Assembly: GCA_964035545.1 (NCBI GenBank)
Contig: OZ037769.1
Coordinates: forward strand, 2,451,001-2,511,000
Direction: 5' to 3'
Length of the DNA: 60,000 nucleotides
Source of the DNA: Bugula neritina
Taxonomy: Eukaryota > Bryozoa > Gymnolaemata > Cheilostomatida > Bugulidae
The notes beneath the pieces were generated by a model. It was given only the letters and a program-made list of their open reading frames with translations, did no database searches and was not told where the DNA came from. The position numbers were made by a program, and so were the translations under genes. Below are positions 12,001-26,000 of the stretch, piece by piece (the first letter of the stretch is position 1; every line of letters starts with the position of its first letter).

Positions 12001-12058
12001 AGTAATCAACGCTGACTTCGACAGCAGTTGGGTCACAGATTTCACCGAGTACTGTTAG
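1..12058 (+). CDS. TSC2: Tuberin (TSC2), C-terminal ~1,140 codons, 5' part outside the window
   Basis: Tuberin is the GTPase-activating subunit of the TSC complex and switches off Rheb upstream of mTORC1. I joined 21 exons with GT-AG borders and consistent phase: 1-47 (partial), 713-930, 1142-1268, 2620-2745, 2955-3089, 3474-3663, 4203-4399, 4740-4906, 5005-5188, 5884-6076, 6436-6619, 6968-7161, 7357-7704, 7865-7966, 9503-9702, 9866-9922, 10177-10396, 10574-10713, 11002-11080, 11546-11640, 11837-12058 (TAG). They give one open frame of about 1,140 residues, matching the C-terminal two thirds of the ~1,800-residue family. Landmarks: [13 protein letters not shown] and [10 protein letters not shown] in the tuberin-type helical part, [28 protein letters not shown], a long Ser/Thr/Pro linker (7357-7704), [10 protein letters not shown], then the GAP domain. 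The weakest points are the acceptor before 2955 (poor pyrimidine tract) and the start of exon 6436. Family assignment is from recognised conserved blocks, not a search. Confidence 0.95.
60..612 (+). repeat. 13-bp minisatellite in TSC2 intron
   Basis: Dozens of copies of TACTGTGACTATG with variants (TATATACTGTGAC, TACTGTGAGTATA) fill most of intron 48-712. The array starts about a dozen bases after the donor AAG|GTGAGT. A few units contain TGTGAGTATA, which looks donor-like. A larger segment (about 183-330) recurs near 476-600, so the array also has a higher-order duplication. Confidence 0.9.
1258..2479 (+). repeat. 23-bp minisatellite built from the TSC2 exon/donor junction (about 52 copies)
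   Basis: The exon ends CTCAGCAAG|GTGGGT at 1268/1269. The same CTCAGCAAGGTGGGT core repeats every 23 bp (a few 21-bp units) to about 2479, with GTGGGT and GTGAGT variants and a TTTCTCTCTC tract between. Each unit therefore carries a pyrimidine tract plus CAG (acceptor-like), four bases CAAG, and a strong donor. The unit is not a multiple of 3, so all three frames are open for hundreds of bases; I treat those frames as by-products. The array lies in intron 1269-2619. Confidence 0.95.
2760..2935 (+). repeat. Degenerate ~55-60 bp AT-rich repeat in TSC2 intron
   Basis: About three diverged copies of a unit containing TATATCGATATAT followed by a CTAGT/GTAGT block fill most of intron 2746-2954. 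The copies have drifted, so the array is older than its neighbours. Confidence 0.6.
3090..3473 (+). other. TSC2 intron, nothing recognised
   Basis: The donor is AAG|GTATTC and the acceptor TGCTCTTGCAG. It is AT-rich, with no repeat array or conserved element visible. It is one of the few introns of this gene without tandem copies. Confidence 0.6.
3664..4195 (+). repeat. 13/17-bp minisatellite carrying repeated GTATGT donors in TSC2 intron
   Basis: The intron opens CTCTCTT|GTATGT at 3663/3664, and copies of TACTCTGTATATC (13 bp) and TACTCTGTATGTATATC (17 bp) fill it to a few bases before the acceptor ATTCCACAG. The 17-bp type repeats a CTCT|GTATGT donor-like junction. Frames are open through the array by composition only. 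Confidence 0.9.
4505..4705 (+). repeat. Two-copy tandem duplication (~100 bp) in TSC2 intron
   Basis: Two diverged copies, about 4515-4600 and 4615-4690, share ATTAAAGTT, AAAATGGTTTGTGA / AAAATGTTTTGTGA and GTATTCTATCTAA. They lie between donor GTAGGT (4400) and acceptor TATTCTAG (4739). Confidence 0.7.
5392..5883 (+). repeat. 30-bp minisatellite ending at the 3' splice site, about 16 copies
   Basis: Each unit reads roughly TATATTTCTAG then GGCTATGATGCACTCAGT. The second block equals the first 18 bases of the exon that begins at 5884, so both the acceptor and the exon start have been copied upstream. Unit variants have TAG or CAG. The last unit runs directly into the real exon. Confidence 0.9.
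5884..6076 (+). other. TSC2: TSC2 exon with Akt-type motif and tandem duplicated acceptors
   Basis: The exon starts GGC TAT GAC GCA CTC AGT right after TTCCAG and keeps phase 0 with the previous exon (ends 5188). It encodes [20 protein letters not shown] and a polar linker. RKRHKS fits the RxRxxS pattern used by Akt and related kinases; human tuberin has comparable sites in this linker. The two upstream repeat units supply further in-frame acceptors (exon starts 5854 and 5824), which would add 10 or 20 codons without a stop. Acceptors further upstream would bring in an in-frame TAG at 5821. Confidence 0.8.
6436..6619 (+). other. TSC2: TSC2 exon, start uncertain
   Basis: The right half is clearly tuberin: [17 protein letters not shown] matches the family's GWAEI...RPTGNTSW block, and the exon ends ATC AG before GTATGT. 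The left half ([10 protein letters not shown] and upstream) does not resemble the family. Phase 1 entry allows starts at 6436 (after CCCAAAG) or at 6448, 6451 or 6454 in a CAG run. The model at 6436 keeps the frame open. A small missed exon or a different acceptor is possible. Confidence 0.6.
6620..6841 (+). repeat. 33-bp array of back-to-back acceptor/donor units (7 copies)
   Basis: Copies start at 6620, 6653, 6686, 6719, 6752, 6785 and 6818; the last is 24 bp. Each begins GTATGT and ends CACCTGTCAG, so every junction reads CTGTCAG|GTATGT, an acceptor fused to a donor. The first donor is the real one of exon 6436-6619. The copies are almost identical and therefore recent. Confidence 0.93.
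7865..7966 (+). other. TSC2: TSC2 exon with tandem NAGNAG acceptor
   Basis: The acceptor reads CGCAGCAG, so the exon can start at 7865 or 7868. Both keep the frame: the join gives Ala-Asp-Arg-Asn or Asp-Arg-Asn. The product then reads [14 protein letters not shown] and ends in a Ser/Asp/Glu-rich stretch ([10 protein letters not shown]). RNSVSF resembles the RSVSW segment of vertebrate tuberin. NAGNAG acceptors are known to give one-residue splice variants. Confidence 0.75.
7967..9121 (+). other. Left part of a long TSC2 intron, nothing recognised
   Basis: The donor GTAATT follows exon 7865-7966. The stretch is AT-rich, with no exon-like coding block, array or known element visible. A 65-codon open frame at 8291-8488 has no recognisable motif. 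Confidence 0.55.
9122..9250 (+). mobile_element. tRNA-derived SINE (tRNA-Thr-like head) in TSC2 intron
   Basis: The head has a pol III A box (GTGGTCTAGGGGTTAGAGCA), an anticodon-like loop TTTAGTAAA (AGT, threonine) and a clear B box GGTTCGAACCCC. The acceptor stem pairs poorly, and it sits inside an intron, so it is not a working tRNA gene. The body continues into the tandem tail at 9251-9494; where the element ends is unclear. Confidence 0.7.
9251..9494 (+). repeat. Two-copy 128-bp tandem repeat upstream of a TSC2 exon
   Basis: Copies start at 9251 and 9379 with TAAATAAGTC and end with AACACAGTAA..ACTGCCAT. The second copy stops about 8 bp before acceptor TTCACAG (exon 9503). The first contains a run of 13 G near 9310-9323. 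It may be the tail of the SINE at 9122 or a local duplication. Confidence 0.75.
9628..9752 (+). repeat. Exon segment duplicated into the following intron
   Basis: The 32 bases at 9628-9659 inside exon 9503-9702 (coding for [11 protein letters not shown]) recur at 9721-9752 in the next intron with few differences ([11 protein letters not shown]). The spacing is 93 bp, in frame. The copied block includes TTCTTACAG, which looks like an acceptor. Read-through of donor 9703 would give a duplicated peptide and a stop at 9769-9771. Confidence 0.85.
10384..10540 (+). repeat. Degenerate copies of an exon end plus donor in TSC2 intron
   Basis: The exon end GAGGTCGTACAGA|GTAAGTATA recurs as GAAGTCATACAGGGTAAGTATA near 10464-10485 and as GAGGGTAAGTATATG near 10490-10504. 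Copies include about 13 exonic bases and the full donor. Intron 10397-10573. Confidence 0.75.
10714..11545 (+). other. Two TSC2 introns without recognised content
   Basis: Introns 10714-11001 and 11081-11545 flank the 79-bp exon 11002-11080. No arrays, elements or second genes are visible. Open frames here are short and unrelated to anything I recognise. Confidence 0.5.
11641..11836 (+). repeat. TSC2 intron made entirely of a ~42-bp donor-headed repeat
   Basis: Units start near 11641, 11684, 11725, 11767 and 11808. Each starts with GTGAGTT or a decayed GAGTTATGTTC version of the donor, followed by an AT-rich TATAT/ATTATG tract. The last is cut off at the acceptor TTTAAG (exon 11837). The repeat thus spans the intron from donor to acceptor. 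Confidence 0.75.
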
Positions 12059-12275
12059 TAGCTAGTCATGGTAATTTATTAGTACTTCCAGTACTTGCTC
12101 ACTATTAGTACTGTTAGTAGCTAGTCATAGTGATCTATTAGTACTACTAGTACTCACTCACTGTTATTGCTTACTCACTATTAGTACTGTTAGTACTTAC
12201 TCATGGTTGTCTATTAGTACTGCTAGTACTTACTCACTGTTAGTACTTACTCATAGTTATCTATTAGTAGTCTTC
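12049..12275 (+). repeat. Tandem repeat starting at the TSC2 stop codon
   Basis: The last codons and stop (GAG TAC TGT TAG TAG CTAGTCAT) recur in the 3' UTR as TTAGTACTGTTAGTAGCTAGTCAT near 12104-12128 and in diverged form until about 12275. The units contain many TAGTACT and TTACTCA blocks. It mirrors the edge-anchored arrays in the introns. Confidence 0.8.
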
Positions 12276-13246
12276 TACTTTTGTGTAATTAGTTGCTATG
12301 GCAATGTTGGTGCTCCTTTTCTAGTGCATGCTTTTACTTCTGACAATATTTAATTACCTGAATGCAAAATAACTAACTTGTTAAAAAATTAGACAACCAA
12401 AAGTTCATGACATTGTATTTCCATCGTCTATTTCCGCATGTCTATCCCTAATCAACAAACAATTTGTATTTAACATCAGTTGTGTGCAACTTTGCTGGTC
12501 AGTCATGAACTTCTAAGCCATAACTTTTTGAATTGAATTTATTTTTGTATATTTTTAGAGTTTTGGAATACCTTTGCTTGCATTTAAAATGCGTCTCTAA
12601 TACATCACTTGATGTGAGCATGCATGCATGTGTAAAATATATATTTTTTTCTGAAAATGCGAAAACAAATTATTTTGCATCCTTCATCTCAACTTTAGAC
12701 AAAACTCCAACTGTGCGTAATTGTCGAGGGATGCGCATTTTATATTTGAATGATATAGAAACACGTCAGGTCACTAGAATAGCTCAGCTGATGTTTGGGG
12801 TCACCATCAAAGTTGATTACAAAAAGTTGAAAATGTAAATGATAAAAACTTAACCCTCTGAGTTGTATTCAACCTCCTACATCTAAGCTAAAAACACTTC
12901 TACGGAAAAATTCTAAACTTCATTATGGTTGGCTAATAATGAGAGAGAGCATAACTTCACACGGCTAGTCTTGATAATTACCACATTATACAAAGTAAAC
13001 ATATACAACTAGTATTATAGAATGGAAACTTAATAAATATTAGGTAATGTGCTAGTCGCAACCAACAGTATAACCTAAACTAGTTAAAATATTGTAAATC
13101 TTAGCATATAAATTGCAAGAAAAGTTCACTTCCCAATTTCAGCACCTAGTATTGTGACTAATTCGTTGTATAATACAATTCCCTATGCCCGTCAAAGGAG
13201 TGCTTGTATCCACCTGACAAGCCAGCATTACGCAGTATAATGAGCT
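12276..13246. other. Convergent intergenic gap between TSC2 and TMEM161
   Basis: It lies between the two stop codons on opposite strands and must hold both 3' UTRs. One AATAAA on the plus strand is at 13032-13037, rather far from the TSC2 stop; no clear TMEM161 signal is seen. The 101-codon plus frame at 12533-12838 has no recognisable motif, and I do not call it a gene. Confidence 0.5.
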
Positions 13247-16200
13247 TCACGCCCTCACCAAGTACGTGTGATAAAATATACCAAAGTAAGTGGTCACTGT
13301 CCAGGCGTACATGAAAAACCAAATAAAATAGGAAGTCACGGACTGCAGGAGATTTGATGAGAAGACCGAACGTAATTCCGACAGACTGAGAGAAAATTCC
13401 TGTATGTTTGCTCTGACTGAGTTGACGAGACTTTCTGAGTCAGCATCTGTGACATTGGCAGCAGCAGCTGGTGAAGAGGCAGCAACGTTGGCACCTAAGA
13501 AACATGAGAGTGGCAGCATAAACTACATATCAACATGATCATTTGGTGAAACTTTTCCTTTGTTATAGAAGAAAATATAACTTGTAAAGGAAACTTATTT
13601 AAAATACAATGTGATTCATCATTTCAAGGCAAGATCCTATAATTCTAGAGTTATTCTCTCCTACAATATTATTTATTATGAGCTGATAACTTCAATGTAA
13701 CTTATATACTTGTCTTATAGCAGCAGATACTTGGACTCAGTTCTTACAGCAACAAATAACTTAGGATCAGCAACTAATTTTATACTTTGAACATTCTCAA
13801 CTTTGCAACAGCAACTTTGCTTGACGGAGCATACAGTACACTGCAGTTGACTTGACTATATGCAGTTGTATGGTCCAAATAACTTACTAGTAAAAGATCT
13901 ATTCATCAGCAGGGCGGCAGCAATAAGGGTCAAAGGGCATATAAGCTGCACTGCCACCACACAAAGATAATAGAAAACTTGTGTAACAATGCCTTGAATC
14001 TCGGTGTTGTAAATCTTGCCGGCCTCCTTACGTATCGCCTCCAACTTTGTACACGCTGTGTTCAAGTAGGCTACAATTCATAGACATTCTAGTCACTGGA
14101 GTGACTCGGTTAATATGCTGCCAGAAATGCTGCTGGCTAGCGAACAGGGATTATAGATTATAAATAACAGCAAAACTATAGAATAGATTCTGAGGTACAA
14201 AGACTATAACCAAGAGAAGGTCAACAATGTTGGTGCTAGTACATTATAATCACCACAATAAGCTGTCAGAGCAATTTAAACTCAACCCTCCTACTGACAA
14301 AGTTTTCTAATACAACCAGTCAATATAGAGACCAGCTATTTTCACTACTAAAAGTGGACAGATCTATATATGACTGATGTTGATTCTCAGTTACCTTGAA
14401 GTCTGTGGTGCAGCAAAACCATTCTTACTATAATAAATGAGACAATAGCGATGTCCCTGAAGAGATCAAATAGAGAGTCTGAGATCTCTACAGCTGTTCC
14501 GGGTATGACCTTTCCTACAGTTAAAGGTCAGTTATTTCAGTACTACACACAGAACGTGTTCACACACATGTACTATTAGCTAAACAGACTAAACTGCACA
14601 CGATGTAGTGCAGTGAATGCACATAACATGACTTTAAAACAAAACATAGTATGGGAAGTGAAGAAAATCTATTCTCACAGAAATACAAAGAATAAGTTGG
14701 TTACCCAGAAGAGGTGTGCGAGATATCGGTGGAACCCACAGAGACAGAACAAACACAGGGAAGAGTAAATCTGCATACATGATCATCTGCAGCAACGGTC
14801 GGTCTCTCGCGATTAGCAGAGAGTCAAGGTGACATTTGGCGACTCTAACGCCGGGGAAGGTTAGCAGAGCTCCGACAAGCGCCGATATGAACGCCAGGAC
14901 CATTCTGAAGGTCACCAGACTGCCGTCCCCTATTACAGAGAGTCCTCTCTTCGAGAGAAACTGATTGGCCGACTCGGTGAATGCGTCGTGAGCCGACACC
15001 AGGTGAAACTCCAGCGTCTGAAGAATAACACAAAGATAAGAAAACCCTTCGCAGTAAGACTACACATGTTTCTATATGTGTCAACAATTAACATTCTACA
15101 TTACAAACACACGAGTATGCCATCTACTCGTATATGGAGTGGGACTCCTGAATGAAAACAAGAAAATGAGATTACACCCAAGTTAACTTACTTTGTCGTC
15201 AATTATGAGAATAATCATGGCAGATATTAGGAAAAAGAACCCGAATATGCAACACAGCACAATTTCACCAGAGTTCTGACCTATAAAAGTACGAATGCGT
15301 GATTATTGAATATTCAAACTATCGCATCTAAATTACAGAAAGTAAACTCTGTCCACAAGGCAAACATGATGGGATATGCCGAGACGGGATAAGCTGAGAC
15401 AGGATATGGTGAGACACTCACTTATCTTGTAGGAAGACACGATGTTAATCAGAGGTTTGAGAGAGAATAGCATTAGCAAGAAGCACCAAAGGGAACTCAG
15501 GCCATACTCATTCGTGTGAGGAAACAGGAAGTGCTCGTGTATGTAGGTCAAGGTCACAACTGTAAGCAAAATCAACAGCAAATATAAAAAGGAACAGGAG
15601 AAAACGATTCTTGTTACAACAAATGTGAAAATAAGTGCGAAACTAGAAATGTTCTTGTAATATTTTCTCACCTTTCAAAAATTGATTGAAAAGATGACTT
15701 TAAATCTAACTAGAAAAAAGTTTATAAACTTTATTATTATTTTATTACCATTCAGCTTACAAAACCATTAGTCAAATATTGAAATATTAACATCACTTTT
15801 CATCAAGACTTATCAATATTATTAGTAAACTCGTTGCTGACTAGCAAACTCGTCGTTGACTAGTGATGGCCGACAGCGAGTTTATAGCAACTCACCAAAG
15901 GCAGTGGTGAGAGCGAAATCCATAACCCAGATAAACTCCGAGTAGAATCTAAGAGGAAGTATATCAAAGGGGGTGAGGGGGGCGTGAGAGAGATGCAGCT
16001 CCACACTTCGAGATACTTGAAAGCTTTCTGTAGAGTTCTGTTGCACTCCTTTGTTGACTGTTTTACGAGATTTCTTTCCATTTGCAGATCGCTGGCTGTT
16101 TCCTAGAATACAGATTATACAACTTTATTAAGATTTAACTTTCAAGAGAATATGTTGCTAAGCTACACCCAAAAATCGGTGTACATTTTACTCCCTCAAA

Positions 16201-16523
16201 AATAAATGCTACGCTACCATATATACCTTTTAAAAACAAGAAATTATTAACTAGTTCAATTTAATAAATCTGTGTAAATGAGGACTATGTCTATAGCAAA
16301 AACAAAACTCCAGCTGCACTATCAACTCCATTGTCTTGAAAAACTAAAAGTTTTCAAAGCTGTTACCAGAAAGAGCCTTTAGCTCGTCATCGGTGGGGTG
16401 CAGATACCGCACCAACCCTTGACGAGTAAGTAACCATCTACCCAGAGAATATATTGGACTTATCTTCTGCAGGAAACTAAGAAATATGAGGCTAACCACG
16501 ACCTGAGCTCCAAACACAGCCAT
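13247..16523 (-). CDS. TMEM161: TMEM161 family membrane protein, complete, eight exons
   Basis: Exons on the minus strand in order: 16523-16367, 16102-15896, 15559-15422, 15280-15192, 15017-14705, 14514-14395, 14070-13888, 13494-13247 (TGA). All borders are GT-AG and phases join, giving 484 aa against about 480-490 for animal TMEM161A/B. The start ATG at 16523 gives MAVFGAQVVVSLIFLSFLQK, then GRWLL and YLHPTDDELKAL, the family's N-terminal signature. Other blocks are SLWCFLLMLFSLK, ALLTFPGVRVAKCHLDSL, ACTKLEAIRKEAGKI, VFYYLCVVAVQL and the C-terminal FGIFYHTYL. Many hydrophobic segments indicate a multi-pass membrane protein. TMEM161B in vertebrates is linked to cardiac rhythm, but its molecular function is poorly known. 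A GTG lies just upstream of the ATG in frame; the ATG fits the family start better. A 5' non-coding exon could exist. Confidence 0.95.
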
Positions 16524-22760
<6,237 letters not shown>

Positions 22761-22784
22761 TTGAGTATTTCTCAAAGGGTGTGT

Positions 22785-23065
22785 GATTGAGTATTTCTCA
22801 AAGGTTAACAAAGCGATATTACAGTAAAAAGTGGCACCTGTTTAGTGTGACAGGCGTTATGACAGACATATGCTAAGCTAATGGCTTGAGGCAAACAAGG
22901 CACAAACCTTCCCTGTGTGTGTGTGTGTGTGTGTGTGATTGAGTATTTCTCAAAGGTTAACAAAGCGATATTACAGTAAAAAGTGGCACCTGTTTAGTGT
23001 GACAGGCGTTATGACAGACATATGCTAAGCTAATGGCTTGAGGCAAACAAGGCACAAACCTTCCC
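22785..23065 (+). repeat. 129-bp segment in tandem duplicate beside the (TG)n array
   Basis: Copies 22785-22913 and 22937-23065 look identical, from GATTGAGTATTTCTC to CACAAACCTTCCC, and are separated by a short (TG)n tract. A third partial copy of the first 20 bases lies at 22759. The period is 152 bp and the lack of divergence shows a recent event. A 62-codon minus frame across the second copy is incidental. Confidence 0.93.
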
Positions 23066-26000
23066 AAACTAATGCAACTATAAAGAGCATCTATTCTTGG
23101 TGTTTCTTTATTTCTTATATTCAAGTTTTTTGGTTTAAACTGCATGTATTCTCAGAGCAGCTGCTCAATAATTCTTTCAGGGTTGTTGCAGCTAGAGATC
23201 AATGTAGTTAGATTGATATTGTAGACATCATTGAGCTATGCTCAGGCCCCAGCTGCCCTCTGCTCAGCTAGAATTCAAATAAACATAATGGCAATATTAT
23301 GTAATCTCATGACAAGCGAATAGATTAGTTCATGTCAAAGAGTTTGCCCCTGTTACAGAAACTATAAATTATTGTGCCATGAAGCCTCATCAAAGCGAAA
23401 TACCATAGCAATAAACTGATATCACTCAAATTTGCTCATCTCTTGCCAAAAAATTGTTTTCACAATATTTAAGTGTCAATTTATTTTGGAAACAATGAAT
23501 AATTACTGTATAATACTTGTATTTCTGTTCAATTTGCCGTTTTTTCTCCATTATCATATTATTTAAATTATTTGATGCATCTGTTACACAATGAATCACA
23601 CTCAAACAGCCCTACAGGAATGCTCTTGACAATGCATAGTTTCACAATTTGAGGAAATCTTTAAAAAGGAGACTTTACACACTTGGTAGATTTAGAGTAT
23701 TTGAAGAGCATTAAGCTTTGGCTCAAGCAGATTGTTTTGTGTTTATTGTTATTATTTATTCCTAGAGTGTAGTCTAGTAGTTGTCAATATATGAAGGGAA
23801 TGTACTGGTTTCCACCAGTGCTACTCTGTAGATTCGGCCATTTTGAAATACTGCAGAAATATCTTCCCTCCCTCACCATTTTAAAGTAATAAAAAGGGTC
23901 TTTAACCACGAATATGTGATTGGATATGTAAAAGTTCTCTGTGTTGTTTGTTTGTTTATATACTTTATCCTTTCTATGTGCTTTACTTATTTTTGTATGA
24001 AAAACAACACATTTGTTTGCTTGCTTGATAGTGAACTTAAAATGTTTTGTAACAGCTCCTAATTTACTGTTTCTTTACTATATATTTGGTCATTTTCACT
24101 GCTATTAAAGTAAAGATAAATGGTTGCTAATTATTTAATTTTGCTGATGAGAATCAATTTTAACGTCTGTAAAACAGATCGTCAGCACAACAAGGGTTTG
24201 AGTTCCGCTACCAAATGCAATGAAATTATTCATGATATTCCCAATAGGAGCTCCTAATAAGCTGGAGACTCATTGTGGTGGAAATATGTCTGTATTGGTA
24301 TGCAACCAATTGTTGTAGCTTTTTGGAGTACACTATACTAATCCATTATTATACTACTTACTAATACATAGCAAACTTAATGTCTTGCTTTATTACTACA
24401 TTACATCAAAAGCTATTCTTAGCTAGCAGTGCTGTTATAATAATTCAATGTTCCTAGCACAGCACAGGTCAGTGTGCTCAGATCAAGCAGCCTCAAAGGA
24501 AAATTTTTAACTTCCCTCTTTTAACTGAAGGCTTACTACATCAGCTACTACATTATACAAACCTGAAACAATGTCATTGCTCACTAAGTGAAGCAAGAAC
24601 GTAAGTATAAACTTACTTTTAAATTTTTCTTAGAACCATAATGTTTGCATATAATCGTAAAGACCAATGTCTTTAGCAACTTAAAATAAGCCACACCAAC
24701 TCTTACAGTTAAGTTAACCAGGTGAACAACAGAAAGAGACGTATAACTGAGCTTAGAAACAATTTCTGACTGAGAATTGTCTAACCTTTTCAGTTTTGGT
24801 TTATGGCTAGTCTAATTGTTGCAATTAGAGACCCGTGCTTTAAGCTAATATGGTGACACATTTCTAGCCTACCATCATTGTCACCATTGCAAAATGGCAT
24901 AATTTAACTGAATAACTTGTTTGTTCATATAGTTACACAATACTGAATCACATAATGGTAGCGCAAAGCCTTAATTTATGCCTTATTATGCCCTATTTTT
25001 GTGATAAACGAAGCTAATTGGTTTCAACACAATGAATTAAATATTCATCTAAGGATATTTTTAATATGATTCAACTAATCAGGACCTTTCAGTTTAAGCT
25101 AGAGATAAATCAACCTGACAAGCTGCAAATAATTTCATAATAGGATTTTGGCAAAAGAGTTGGGATGATGTACAGTAATTAAGTGTGACAACATGCTTTT
25201 CTACTTTGTGTGGAGTACATTAAAGCTAATTAAAAGGTGAGAAAGTTGAAGCTCAAAGGAAATTCAGTGATATTAACCTCAACCACAATGAGCAAGACTG
25301 AGCCATGACTCATCCTTCTACTACTAACTGGTGAAGAATTTAATTACGATGTTTCTGCTTGTCCTCCTGTCTATCCTTCTGTTTATCCTTCTGTTTATTC
25401 TTCTGCTTATCCTTCTGCCTGTCCTTCTGCTTATCCCTTTGTTTGTCTTGTGCCCAACTGGATCTGCTTATGATTATTGCAGGGACTTTTTTCTTATCCT
25501 TTTGACTGCTGGGGATTGAAAAGTTTACCTAAAATGCATGTTACCAATCACAAAGCTGGGTTCTAATGCAGCAGCCAAAACATGATCTGTAGTCGAAGTT
25601 TTACCATTTCTAGTTTATCAACTTTACGATAACACTGATTACAGCTGATTACTACTTGGGTGCAATTTTTGACTTAAGATCAATAAAATTCTCAAATACT
25701 GGCATATAAAAAGTAGATCATTGGCAGCAATCAATCAATCAATCAATCCAATTTTACAGTATCAAGTCGTTTTTAAAATCACGTACTGGAGAGCTGTTAT
25801 CACACCAGCTGGATAAAACACCTTTCAAGTGTATGTATCCAATGTTCGGTAGTCGCGCCCTTCCACTTTGCGTTATATTTAGCAGCCATTGCACTCAAAA
25901 ACAATAATATTGTGTTTAATTTAACTGTTGGCTGCTATGATACAGCAAACTAGTTCATCCAAGATGTCTACTACCACGCCAGTGTGATGCATTGTGCCAG

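Noticed and set aside
12533-12838. 101-codon open frame after TSC2
   Set aside because: No recognisable family; it lies in the convergent 3' UTR region, where a chance frame of this size is plausible.
25331-25519. Small hydrophobic membrane peptide (Leu/Ile-rich)
   Set aside because: It is driven by a 12-bp pyrimidine-rich repeat; no other support.
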